From positions 124,001 through 188,000 of the forward strand of contig CAWGTD010000013.1 of assembly GCA_963825415.1 (NCBI GenBank): a stretch of DNA of 64,000 nucleotides, read 5' to 3'. Source of the DNA: BP-464 sp963825415. Its GTDB lineage: Bacteria > Actinomycetota > Thermoleophilia > Solirubrobacterales > Solirubrobacteraceae. Position numbers and translations under genes: made by a program. Each line of letters starts with the position of its first letter. Positions within the stretch are counted from its first letter, which is position 1. The notes under the pieces were generated by a model. The model was not told where the DNA came from. It saw nothing but the letters and a program-made list of their open reading frames with translations, and did not search any database. Shown piece after piece: positions 33,364-41,953 of this stretch.

Positions 33364-35469
33364 GTGGAGTCGCTGAAAGCCGAGGTCATGGCGGTGCGCT
33401 GGAGCGGCGACGACTTCGCCGTGATCGCCGCCGTGACCGACGACGGTGAGGAGGTCACGCTCACCGGCGCGCTCGCCCACGTCCACGAGGGCGAGTCGCT
33501 CGAGCTGCGCGGGGCGTGGCGCGAGCACCCGCGCCACGGCCGCCAGTTCGTCGTCGAGCACGTGCGCATCGCCCCGCCTGCGTCGGAGGACGCCCTGCTC
33601 GCCTATCTGGCCTCGGTCAAGCACGTGGGCCCGCGCGGCGCCGCGTGGTTGCTCGAGCGCCATGGCGCGAGCGTGCTCGAGGCCGTCGACCAGGACCCGG
33701 GCGGCAGTCTGGGCGCGGTGCCGGGAATCGGGCGCCGCCGGCTCCCGGACGCCGTGCGCTCCTGGGAGCACCGTGGCGGCGAGCGCGCGATCCGGCTGTT
33801 CCTCGACGAGCACGGCGTCCCCGCCGCCGCGGCTTCGCGGCTGATCCGGGCGCTCGGCCCCGGCGCGATCGAGCAACTGCGCACCGATCCGTACGCCGCC
33901 ACCGACGTCGACGGCATCGGATTCGCGACAGCCGACGCGCTCGCCCGCGCGCTGGGGCTGCCGGCCGACGACCCCGCGCGGCTGGACGCCGGGATCGTCC
34001 ACGCGCTGCGCGAGGCGGAGGCCGACGGCCACTGCAATCTGCCGCGCGTCGACCTGACCGAGCGCGCCGCGCGGCTGCTTCTGGCTCCCGCGGACGCCGT
34101 CGCGGCGCGCATCGGCACGCTGGGCGCGGCGGGCCGGCTCGTGCTCGACGGCGGGCGGATCGTCGATCCGGCGATCGACGGGATCGAGCGGCGCCTCGCG
34201 CGCAAGGTCACGGAACTGCTCGACTCCGATCCGGTGCTCGAGGCGCCGGACGAGCGGCCGGCGGGCGAAAGGCTGTCTGCGGACCAATGGCGGGCGATCG
34301 TGCAGGCCCACGAGCACCGGCTCTCGATCCTCACCGGAGGCCCGGGCACCGGCAAGACGTTCGCCATGCGCGCGCTTGTCGACGCCGTGCGCGCGAAGCG
34401 CCGGCGCGTGAAGCTCTGCGCTCCGACCGGCAAGGCCGCGCGGCGCCTCGCCGAGAGCACCGGCCACGAGGCCACCACGATTCACCGCCTGCTCGAGTGG
34501 TCGGGCGAGGAGGGCGGCTTCACGCGCGACGAGTCAGACCCGATCCCCGGCGCGGATCTGCTCGTGGTCGACGAGGCGTCGATGCTGTCGCTGCGGCTCG
34601 CCGACGCGCTGCTGCGGGCCGTCGGCCCACGCACCCACGTGCTGCTCGTCGGCGACGCCGACCAGCTGCCGCCGGTCGGTGCCGGCCGCGTGCTCGACGA
34701 CCTGCTCGACAGCGGCGACGTCCCTTCGGTCGCGCTCACCGAGATCTTCCGCCAGGCCCGCCGCTCGCTGATCGTCCGCGCCGCGCACGCGATCAACCAC
34801 GGCGAGCAGCCGCCGACGCGCCCCGACCAGCCCGACGACCTGCGCGACTTCTTCGTCGTCCGGCGCGGCTCGTCGGCCGAGCTGTTCGAGGAGGCGGTCT
34901 CGCTCGCGGCCGCGCGCCTGCCCGCCCACTACGAGCTCGACCCGGCCGCCGACGTGCAGGTCCTCTCTCCCATGCACCGCGGGCCGGCCGGGATCGACGC
35001 GCTCAACGCCGAGCTGCGCGCGCGTCTGAACCCCGACGGCGAGCCGGTCGCCGGCACCACCCTGCGCGTGGGCGACCGCGTCGTCCAGACGGTGAACGAC
35101 CACGAGCGCGAGCTGATGAACGGCGAGACGGGCGTGCTCGTCTCCTTCACGCGCGATCCCGATCGCGTCCTGCTCGCCACCGACGACGGCCGGCGCGTCT
35201 CGCTGCCGATCGACGCGCTGGCCACGATCCGGCTTGCCTACGCGATGTCGGTGCACAAGGCCCAGGGCAGCAGCGTTCCGGCCGTGGTCGTCGTGCTCGA
35301 CGCCGCCCACCACGTGATGCTGACCCGCAACCTCCTCTACACGGCGGTGACCCGCAGCGAACGGGTCTGCGTCGTCGTCGCCCGCCCCGACGCGCTGGCG
35401 GTCGCGCTGCGCACCGCCCAGGGTCGCGCGCGCCACACCCGCCTGGCCGAACTGGTCCGCGGGAGCTAG
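33364..35469 (+). CDS. recD2: RecD2-type SF1 DNA helicase
   Basis: 5'-3' DNA helicase found in bacteria without RecBC partners for it; linked to repair and fork stability. The 701-residue protein has the RecD2 N-terminal OB and helix-hairpin-helix region (VKHVGPRGAAWLLERHG; VDGIGFATADALARALG), Walker A GGPGTGKTF near 330, motif II VVDEASMLS, motif III GDADQLPPVGAG, and motif VI region AMSVHKAQGSS with LLYTAVTRS at the end. No recB or recC is nearby. Confidence 0.94.
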   Translation: MESLKAEVMAVRWSGDDFAVIAAVTDDGEEVTLTGALAHVHEGESLELRGAWREHPRHGRQFVVEHVRIAPPASEDALLAYLASVKHVGPRGAAWLLERHGASVLEAVDQDPGGSLGAVPGIGRRRLPDAVRSWEHRGGERAIRLFLDEHGVPAAAASRLIRALGPGAIEQLRTDPYAATDVDGIGFATADALARALGLPADDPARLDAGIVHALREAEADGHCNLPRVDLTERAARLLLAPADAVAARIGTLGAAGRLVLDGGRIVDPAIDGIERRLARKVTELLDSDPVLEAPDERPAGERLSADQWRAIVQAHEHRLSILTGGPGTGKTFAMRALVDAVRAKRRRVKLCAPTGKAARRLAESTGHEATTIHRLLEWSGEEGGFTRDESDPIPGADLLVVDEASMLSLRLADALLRAVGPRTHVLLVGDADQLPPVGAGRVLDDLLDSGDVPSVALTEIFRQARRSLIVRAAHAINHGEQPPTRPDQPDDLRDFFVVRRGSSAELFEEAVSLAAARLPAHYELDPAADVQVLSPMHRGPAGIDALNAELRARLNPDGEPVAGTTLRVGDRVVQTVNDHERELMNGETGVLVSFTRDPDRVLLATDDGRRVSLPIDALATIRLAYAMSVHKAQGSSVPAVVVVLDAAHHVMLTRNLLYTAVTRSERVCVVVARPDALAVALRTAQGRARHTRLAELVRGS

Positions 35470-35494
35470 CGCCCGCCGGGCCTGGCGCTAGCCT
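35465..35494 (+). terminator. recD2 terminator hairpin overlapping the next promoter
   Basis: GCTAGCGCC (35465-35473) pairs perfectly with GGCGCTAGC (35484-35492). The recD2 stop lies in the first arm. The -10 box TAGCCT (35489-35494) of the next gene, eight bases before its ATG, lies in the second. Confidence 0.5.
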
Positions 35495-35502
35495 GCGCGC
35501 CC

Positions 35503-36009
35503 ATGCGACTGCCCCGGACTCTGCTCCTCGCTCCCCTGCTCGCCCTCGCCGCTACCGCGGCTCTGGGTGCAGCGCCGGCGTCTGCGGTGACCGTCAAGTG
35601 CGGCCTGAAGCGCCACACGTTCATCTTCCTGCCCAAGGGCAACCGCGCCAACGCCCTGCCCCACATGGACTTCTACACGCTGACCCGCTCGTTCACCGGG
35701 CGCAACCGGCTGGGCTCGATCGACCGCGAGGGCGGCGGCAGCTTCAAGCCGCGCTGCCGGCGCGTCGGGCAGATCAACACGTTCCGCCCCGTCACCAGGG
35801 CGCGGCGCACCACCCGGCCGACCGAACTGCGTTGCGGGTTCCCGAGCACCGCGACGTTCGCGGTGCATCCGATCAGCGACGAGGACGAGGAGCTCGGCAT
35901 CCATGTGCTCCTCGGTGGGCGATCAGTGCTGTCCGCGGCCCTCTATGACGACAAGCCGCCAGTCCTCAGCTACGACAAGGTCTTCTGCCACGGGTCGCGG
36001 TTCCCCTAG
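35503..36009 (+). CDS. Secreted protein of unknown function
   Basis: 168 residues with a clear Sec signal peptide (MRLPRTLLLAPLLALAAT, cleavage likely after ASA near residue 28). The mature part has four cysteines (VKCG, PRCRR, LRCG, VFCHG) that could form two disulfides, and is rich in basic residues (pattern KGNRANALPHMDFYTL). I do not recognise the family. It starts without a Shine-Dalgarno after TAGCCT. Its TAG stop shares CTAG with the convergent gene. Confidence 0.65.
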   Translation: MRLPRTLLLAPLLALAATAALGAAPASAVTVKCGLKRHTFIFLPKGNRANALPHMDFYTLTRSFTGRNRLGSIDREGGGSFKPRCRRVGQINTFRPVTRARRTTRPTELRCGFPSTATFAVHPISDEDEELGIHVLLGGRSVLSAALYDDKPPVLSYDKVFCHGSRFP

Positions 36010-36299
36010 CGGGGATCGTCGCCGCGCAGCGCGTCGGTGAACCGCTTGGGCACGGCCGCGTCGTCGCCCTCCTCCCACACCGTCACGACGACCAGCTCGC
36101 CCGAACCCGGCCGGCAGATGTAGAAGAGGTCGCGCCGCTGCAGGTCGCGGACGCGGATCGTCGCGCGGTCGGCCTCCTCGAACCGCCCCGCCTCCAGCGC
36201 CAGCCTGACGCGCCCGGCGATCTCGGTCTTGGGCTCGAGCGTGCCGCGCACGCGCTGGCGGAAGCGGTCGGCCGCGTGATCGGTGACGGCGACGAGCAC
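36006..36299 (-). CDS. Small protein resembling DUF4258-type folds
   Basis: 97 residues from GTG 36299: a short strand, helix TDHAADRFRQRVRG, then EIAGRVRLALEAGRF, and three strands (DLFYICR, LVVVTVWEE). This H-x3-R-x2-R helix plus beta-sheet pattern resembles the RelE-like DUF4258 domain, but no toxin activity can be claimed. It starts 11 bases after the dapB stop, so it lies at the end of the pnp-M16-dapB run. Confidence 0.5.
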   Translation of the reverse strand: MLVAVTDHAADRFRQRVRGTLEPKTEIAGRVRLALEAGRFEEADRATIRVRDLQRRDLFYICRPGSGELVVVTVWEEGDDAAVPKRFTDALRGDDPR

Positions 36300-36310
36300 C
36301 GCGCCGGCGC

Positions 36311-36963
36311 TCAGTCGGAGAGCAGGTGCTCGAGGCCCACCAGCGGCGAGCCGGGCAGGTCGCCCACGCGCCGGATCGCCAGCAGCACACCGGGCATGAA
36401 CGACTCGCGGTCGACGGAGTCGTGGCGGATCGTCAGCGTCTGGCCGACGTCGCCGAGGATGACCTCCTGGTGGGCGACCAGCCCCGGCAGGCGCACCGAG
36501 TGGATCGGCACGTCGCCCTGCATCAGCTCGGCGGTCCGCTTGGCGGTCCCCGACGGGGCGTCGACCTTGCCGTCGTGATGCAGCTCGACGATCTCGGCTC
36601 GGGCCAGGTGCCGAGAGGCCTCGGCGGCGAAGCGCATCATCAGCACCGCGCCGATGGCGAAGTTCGGGGCGACGAACACGTTCGCGCCCGTCCAACCCGT
36701 CGAGCTCGGCGGCGTCGAAGCCCGTCGAGCCGACGACGACGTGAACCCCCGAGTCGACCGCCGCGCGGATCGCGGGCAGCACGGCGTCGGGCGTCGTGAA
36801 GACGACCAGCACGTCGGCGCCGTCGAGCACGTCCTCGACCTGCGTCCCGAGCGCCGGGTCGGCCCGGCCGGTGAGCACCATGTCGTCGGCCGACTTCGAC
36901 AGCGCCGCAGACGGTCTCCCCCATGCGCCCCGCGGCGCCGGCGACCGCGACGCGGATGCTCAC
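36311..36963 (-). CDS. dapB: 4-hydroxy-tetrahydrodipicolinate reductase, two frameshifts in this sequence
   Basis: NAD(P)H-dependent reductase after DapA. Three consecutive frames carry it: VAVAGAAGRMGETVCGAVE; then DDMVLTGRADPALG to DAAELDGLDG; then ANVFVAPNFAIGAVLMMRFA with ELHHDGKVDAPSGTA. Removing one T near 36894 (CTT) and one C at 36687-36689 (CCC) restores 216 residues, somewhat short for the family. Nucleotide-binding GAAGRMG and the catalytic HH...K motif are intact. GTG at 36963 overlaps the peptidase stop. Two inserted bases in a required gene point to sequence error. Confidence 0.85.
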
Positions 36964-38270
36964 GCCGCGGACTCCGCCAGCGCGCCGGACACCGGCTCGA
37001 GCGCGGCGCGGAACGCGGCCTCGTCGCCACCGATCCCCGCGGCGCTCAGGCGGTCGGGCGCCCACAGCGCCGCTGCCAGCTCGCGCAGGTCGTCCAGGGT
37101 CACGGCCTCGATGCGCTCGACGACCTCGTCGACGGTCAGCAGCGGGATCCCCGCCAGCACCGACGACCCAAGCCGGTTCATGCGCGCCGCCGTGGACTCG
37201 AGCGCCAGGACCATCCGCCCCTTGACGTTCTCCTTGGCCCGGTGGAGCTCCTCGGCGGTCGCGGGCTCTTCCTGCAGCCGCTCGAGCTCGCCGGCCACGA
37301 CGCGCAACGCCTCGCCGACGTTGTCCGGGCGCGTGCCGACGTAGAGGCCGACCTGGCCGGTGCCCGCGTACGTGGACTGGTAGGAGTAGACCGCGTAGGC
37401 CAGGCCGCGGCGCTCGCGGACCTCCTGGAAGAGCCGCGACGACGGCGGTCCCTCCGAAGATGTTGTCGAGCACGCGCAGGGAGAAGCGGCGCTCGTCGTC
37501 GCGGGCGATGCCCGGCGCGCCCAGGCAGATGTGCACCTGCTCGGTCGGCTTGGCGACGAACAGCGTCCGCGCGCGCTCGCCCTCGGGCGGGCCGGGCAGC
37601 TCCGGAGCCGCGTTTTCCGCCCGCTCGCGGCCGCGTCCGCGTGACCAGCTCGACGATCGCGTCGTGGTCGAGGTTGCCGGCGGCGGCCACGACGACGTTG
37701 CCGGGGACGTAGCGGGCGTGATGGAAGGCGGACAACCGGGCGGCCGCCACCTCGCCGACCACCTCGGCGCGGCCGATGATCGGCCGGCCCAGGGGGTGTC
37801 CGCCGAAGACCGCCTCGCCGATGACGTCGAAGACCTTGTCCTGCGGGTCGTCCTCGTACATCGCGATCTCCTCGAGGACGATCTCGCGCTCGTTGTCGAG
37901 GTCCTCCGCCGGCGAATCGCGGGCGCCAGACCATGTCGGCCATGACGTCGAAGGCCTCTTCGAGGTGCTCGTCGATCACGCGGGTGAAGACCGACGTCGT
38001 CTCCTTGCCGGTGCCCGCGTTGAGCTCGGCGCCCATCGTGTCGAAGAGCTGGTCGATCTCCAGCGACTCGAAGCGATCGGTGCCCCGGAAGAGCATGTGC
38101 TCGACCAGGTGCGAGAGGCCCGCCTCGTCGGTGGCCTCCCCCACCGAGCCGGTGCCGATCCAGAACCCGAGCGCGACCGAGCGCACGGAGTCCATGCGCT
38201 CGGTGACGACCCGGACCCCGGGATGCCCGGGATCCGGATCCACCTCGGTCAGGCGGTGCTCTTCCTGCAC
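36960..38270 (-). CDS. M16-family zinc peptidase (PepR type), three frameshifts in this sequence
   Basis: Peptidase with the inverted zinc motif HLVEHM near residue 55 and NAGTGKETT after it. The homology leaves the starting frame near 37906 (DLDNEREIVLEEIAMYEDDP), moves again near 37631 (KPTEQVHICLGAPG) and returns to the first frame near 37444 (SSRLFQEVRERRGLAYAVYS). Each shift is cured by removing one base, giving 435 residues. Because three insertions restore the phase, an open frame spans the gene but its middle third is nonsense. Position after pnp and before dapB is the standard actinobacterial order. Confidence 0.85.
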   Translation of the reverse strand: MQEEHRLTEVDPDPGHPGVRVVTERMDSVRSVALGFWIGTGSVGEATDEAGLSHLVEHMLFRGTDRFESLEIDQLFDTMGAELNAGTGKETTSVFTRVIDEHLEEAFDVMADMVWRPRFAGGGPRQRARDRPRGDRDVRGRPAGQGLRRHRRGGLRRTPPGPADHRPRRGGRRGGGRPVVRLPSRPLRPRQRRRGRRRQPRPRRDRRAGHADAAASGRKTRLRSCPARPRASARGRCSSPSRPSRCTSAWARRASPATTSAASPCACSTTSSEGPPSSRLFQEVRERRGLAYAVYSYQSTYAGTGQVGLYVGTRPDNVGEALRVVAGELERLQEEPATAEELHRAKENVKGRMVLALESTAARMNRLGSSVLAGIPLLTVDEVVERIEAVTLDDLRELAAALWAPDRLSAAGIGGDEAAFRAALEPVSGALAESAA

Positions 38271-38279
38271 CGCCTGAAC

Positions 38280-40575
38280 CTACTCGGGCCGGTCGGAGCC
38301 GCTGCGGTGCCGCGGGCGGCCGGAGCCGCGCGACCCACGATCGCCGCCGCCGCCACCGCCGCCATCGCGGCGGGGGCCACGATCACGGTCGCGACGCGGG
38401 GCGCCACCGTTGCCGCCGCCACCACCGCCGCCGCCGACGGAGGCGAGCTCCTCGGCGGACTTGCCGGCGACCTCGGGATCCTCGGCGAGGCGCAGGCCGA
38501 TGCGGCCGCGCTCGCGGTCGACCTCGACCACGCGGACCTTGACATCGTCGCCGCGGTTGAGCACGTCCTCGACGGTGTCGACCCGCTGACCGGGCGACAC
38601 GTTGGAGATGTGCAACAGACCGTCGGTGCCCTTGGCCAGCTCGACGAACGCGCCGAAGGTGGTCGTCTTGACGACCTTGCCGTCGAACTCGTCGCCGACC
38701 TCGACCTCCTTGGTCATCGAGGTGATGCGATCGCGCAGGGCCTCACCCAGCTCGCCGTTGGCGGAGTAGATGAGCACGGTGCCCTCGTCGTTGACGTCGA
38801 TCTGGGACTCGAACTCGTCGGAGAGGCCGCGAATCGTCTCGCCGCCCTTGCCGATGAGCAGGCCGATCTTCGAGGGATCGATCTGGACCTGGAGGATCCG
38901 CGGGGCGTACTTCGACAGCTCCGAGGCCGGGGCCGGGATCGCCTCGTTCATCTGCCCGAGGATGTTCAGCCTCGCCTCGCGCGCCTGCGTGAGCGCGTCA
39001 CGCAGGATGTCGAACGTCACACCGGTGATCTTGATGTCCATCTGCAGGGCGGTGATGCCGTCCTGCGTGCCGGCGACCTTGAAGTCCATGTCGCCGAGGT
39101 GGTCCTCGACGCCGGCGATGTCGGTGAGGACGGTGTAGTCGTCGCCCTCCTTGATGAGCCCCATCGCGATGCCCGCGACCGGCGCCTTGATCGGCACACC
39201 GGCCTGCATCAGCGACAGCGACGAGCCGCAGACCGAGGCCATCGACGACGAACCGTTGGACTCCAGGATGTCGGAGACCACGCGGATCGTGTACGGGAAC
39301 TCCTCGATCGACGGGATCATCGGCACCAGCGCCCGCTCGGCCAGCGCGCCGTGACCGATGTCGCGGCGCTTGGGTCCGCGCATGAAACCGGCCTCGCCCA
39401 CGCTGAAGGGCGGGAAGTTGTAGTGGTGCCAGTAGTACTTCTTGGTCTCCAGCCCGAGCGTGTCGAGCCGCATCTCCTCCTTGAGCGTGCCGAGAGCGAC
39501 CACGCTGAGGGCCTGGGTCTGTCCACGGGTGAACAGGGCCGAGCCGTGCGTGCGCGGAGCGATGCCGACCTCGATGTCGATCGGCCGGATCTCCTTCTCG
39601 GAGCGCCCGTCGGGACGCTGCTTGCTGACCGCGATCCGCTGGCGGATCATGGTCTTCTCGAGACGGTCGAACGCGAGCTGCGCGTTCTGGCGCGCCTCCG
39701 AATAGGTCTCGGAGCCCGGGTCGCCGGAGTACTGGGTCGAGGACCTCTTCCTCGACCTTCTTGGTCGCGTCCTGGCGCTCGAGCTTGTCGACCACCTGGG
39801 TGGCCGCGTCGAGCGCGCCACCGTGGCTGGCCTTGATCTGCTCGAGCAGGCCCTCGTCGATCTGCGGCGCCTCGACCTCGCGCTTGGGCTTGCCGACCTT
39901 CTCGGCCAGCTCGCGCTGCAGCGCACAGATCTTCTTGATCGCCTCGTGGGCGATGTCGAGCGCGTCGAGGATCTCGGCCTCGGGGATCTCGTTGGCCCCG
40001 GCCTCGACCATCAGGATCGCCTCTTCGGTGCCGGCCACGACGAGGTCGAGGTCGTTGCCCTCGAGGAGAGCCTCCTCGGAGGGGTTCACGACGAAGTTGC
40101 CGTCGATCTTGCCGATGCGCACCGACCCCACCGGGTGGGGCAGCGGCACGTCGGAGATCATCAGCGCCGCGGAGGCGCCGTTCATCGCGAGGATGTCGTA
40201 GGGATGGACGTGGTCGATGCTCAGCGGGATTGCCACCAGCTGAGTCTCGAAGTGCCAGCCCTTGGGGAACAGCGGCCGGATCGGCCGGTCGATCATCCGG
40301 GCGGTCAGGGTGCCCTTCTCGCCTGCGCGACCCTCGCGCTTGAAGAACGAGCCGGGGATCTTGCCCGCGGCGTACATGCGCTCTTCGACGTCGACGGTGA
40401 GCGGCAGGAAGTCGACATCGCGGAGATTGCCGACCGTTGCGGTGCTGAGGACCATCGTCTCGCCCTGGCGGACGACGACGGCGCCGGAGGCCTGCTTGGC
40501 CATCTTGCCGGTTTCGAACGAGATTTCGCTACCAGCGATCTCGACGGAAACCGTCGTCACGGCGTCACTACTCAT
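38280..40575 (-). CDS. pnp: Polyribonucleotide nucleotidyltransferase (PNPase), frameshifted in this sequence
   Basis: 3'-5' phosphorolytic exoribonuclease. Order: first RNase PH domain (GSFFKREGR, RMIDRPIRPLFP), helical domain, second RNase PH domain (FTRGQTQALSVV, GHGALAERAL), KH domain with IGLLIGKGGETIRGL, S1 domain, and a Gly/Arg-rich tail. Near 39734-39736 the frame changes at CTCGACCCAGTAC; one C too many in CCC explains it, giving 764 residues with LDQYSGDPGSETY. ATG at 40575 is preceded by AAGGTAGG and a hairpin. Confidence 0.93.
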
Positions 40576-40592
40576 ATGTACCTACCTTCTGG

Positions 40593-40614
40593 GCCCGCCC
40601 TTCGGTCGGCGGGC
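40593..40614 (-). promoter_or_regulatory. Hairpin in the pnp 5' leader
   Basis: GCCCGCC and GGCGGGC (40614-40608 and 40599-40593 on the minus strand) form a 7-bp stem with an 8-base loop, 18-39 bases upstream of the pnp ATG. In E. coli a pnp leader hairpin mediates autoregulation; a similar role here is inference. Confidence 0.45.
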
Positions 40615-40647
40615 GCGGTTGCGTCTCTTTTCTGAATCCGAACCCGG

Positions 40648-41148
40648 TCATCCTAGCGCCGCAACCCAGGCCGCAGAGGGCGCCCCGGGGTGCAGCTCGC
40701 CCGCCACGACGAGGGTCGGCGTCGTCACCACCCCGGCCCTCACCGCCTCGCGCACGTCGCGCGTGACCCGCTCGGCGATCGCCGGCGAACGCCGGTCGGC
40801 GTCGAAGCGCTCCACGTCGAGACCGAGCGCCCGCGCGCGCTCCCACAGGTGTGGGTCCTCGAGCCGGCCCTGGTCTTCGTAGAGGGCGTCGTGGAACTCC
40901 CAGAAGCTTCCCTGCAGCGCCGCCGCCTCGGCCGCGTGGGCGAGCGGGAGCGACCGCGGGTGCTTGGCGCGCAGTGCGAAGTGCCGGAAGGCCAGGCGGA
41001 GCTCGGAGGCCTTCAGCCGGTCGTGCGCCACAGCGCAGCGCGGACAGGCGAAGTCCGCGTAGAAGACGACCAGCGGCCCCGGCGCCGGGCCACGCACGTG
41101 GTCGTCGTCCCGCAGGGAAGGGACGGGGGCGGACCGCAGATCGGCCAA
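40648..41148 (-). CDS. DsbA-family thiol oxidoreductase
   Basis: 166 residues with a thioredoxin fold: VVFYADFACPRCAVAH carries the CPRC active site near residue 35, followed by an inserted helical domain and the cis-Pro loop VVTTPTLVV. No signal peptide is visible, so it may act in the cytoplasm like FrnE-type proteins. The TTG start at 41148 is the best available; no ATG fits. It lies between a peroxiredoxin gene and pnp. Confidence 0.8.
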   Translation of the reverse strand: MADLRSAPVPSLRDDDHVRGPAPGPLVVFYADFACPRCAVAHDRLKASELRLAFRHFALRAKHPRSLPLAHAAEAAALQGSFWEFHDALYEDQGRLEDPHLWERARALGLDVERFDADRRSPAIAERVTRDVREAVRAGVVTTPTLVVAGELHPGAPSAAWVAALG

Positions 41149-41199
41149 GCCCCCAGTATCGCGTCAGGCGCGGGCGCCGCGAGCGCCGGCGCGCTCGCG

Positions 41200-41664
41200 C
41201 TAGGCGCGGACGGCCAGGCCGTCGAAGATCAGGTTGGCGCCGGGCAGCACCCCTGGGTGCTCGCCCTCCCAGCTCCATTGCACGACGCCCTCCGGATTCA
41301 CGATCACGAGCGCGCGGTTGGACACACCGGTCGGCTCGAAGTACACGCCGAACGCGCGCGAGGCCTCGCCCTTGGGCTCGAAGTCGCTGAGCTGCGGAAT
41401 GCTCACGCCCAGCGACTCGCGGAAGGCGGTCTGTGACTCGGTCTGGTCGCAGGAGACGGCGATGACGCGGGCGCCCTGCGCGGCGATCTCCTCCAGCACC
41501 TCCTCGTAGACCTGCAGCTGGTTGGTGCAGACCGAGCTGAACGCGGCCGGGTAGAAGACCAGGACCGTCGTGTGATCGAGAAGGTCGGCCCGGGTGAAGT
41601 CCCCGCCGTCCTCTGTGCGCAACCTGAACTCGGGCGCGGACGTGCCGGCCGCGAGGACGCTCAC
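41200..41664 (-). CDS. Peroxiredoxin (AhpE/BCP-like)
   Basis: Thiol peroxidase of 154 residues. The peroxidatic cysteine is in YPAAFSSVCTNQL near residue 45, matching P-x3-S/T-x2-C. VIAVSCDQTESQ contains a second cysteine that could resolve the disulfide. The GTG start overlaps the rpsO stop (GTGA), so it is translated from the ribosomal-protein transcript. The C-terminus NLIFDGLAVRA is short, as in AhpE. Confidence 0.88.
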   Translation of the reverse strand: MSVLAAGTSAPEFRLRTEDGGDFTRADLLDHTTVLVFYPAAFSSVCTNQLQVYEEVLEEIAAQGARVIAVSCDQTESQTAFRESLGVSIPQLSDFEPKGEASRAFGVYFEPTGVSNRALVIVNPEGVVQWSWEGEHPGVLPGANLIFDGLAVRA

Positions 41665-41933
41665 CGCCGGAGCCCGAGCTCCTTGATCAGGGCGCGATAG
41701 CCCTCGAGGTCCTTCTTGTGCAGGTAGTTCAGGAGCCGGCGGCGCTGGCCGACGAGCATCAGCAGCCCGCGGCGCGAGTGGTGATCCTTCTTGTGCGCGC
41801 GCAGGTGCTCGGTGAGCGCGTTGATGCGCTCGGTGAGCAGAGCGATCTGCACGCGCGTGTTGCCGGTGTCGGCGTCGTTGGCGCCGAACTTGGCGGTCAG
41901 CTCGCGCGTGCGCTCGGGGGTCAGCGTGGGCAT
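41661..41933 (-). CDS. rpsO: 30S ribosomal protein S15
   Basis: Primary 16S rRNA-binding protein of the small-subunit platform, 90 residues. Conserved marks: NDADTGNTRVQIALLTERIN, HKKDHHSRRGLLMLVGQRR and LLNYL. ATG at 41933 lies 20 bases after the ribF stop. Two redox genes separate it from pnp, its usual neighbour. Confidence 0.97.
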   Translation of the reverse strand: MPTLTPERTRELTAKFGANDADTGNTRVQIALLTERINALTEHLRAHKKDHHSRRGLLMLVGQRRRLLNYLHKKDLEGYRALIKELGLRR

Positions 41934-41953
41934 GCGACGCCGGAGGGTAGCAG

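Noticed and set aside
36960..38270. The intact-looking 436-codon frame of the M16 peptidase
   Set aside because: Its middle third is nonsense in this frame. Three inserted bases restore phase, so the open frame does not prove an intact protein.
36600..39800. Programmed +1 frameshifting as an explanation for the cluster of shifts
   Set aside because: The sites share no slippery codon, stop context or stimulatory structure, and housekeeping enzymes would each need one to three recoding events. Sequence error is simpler.
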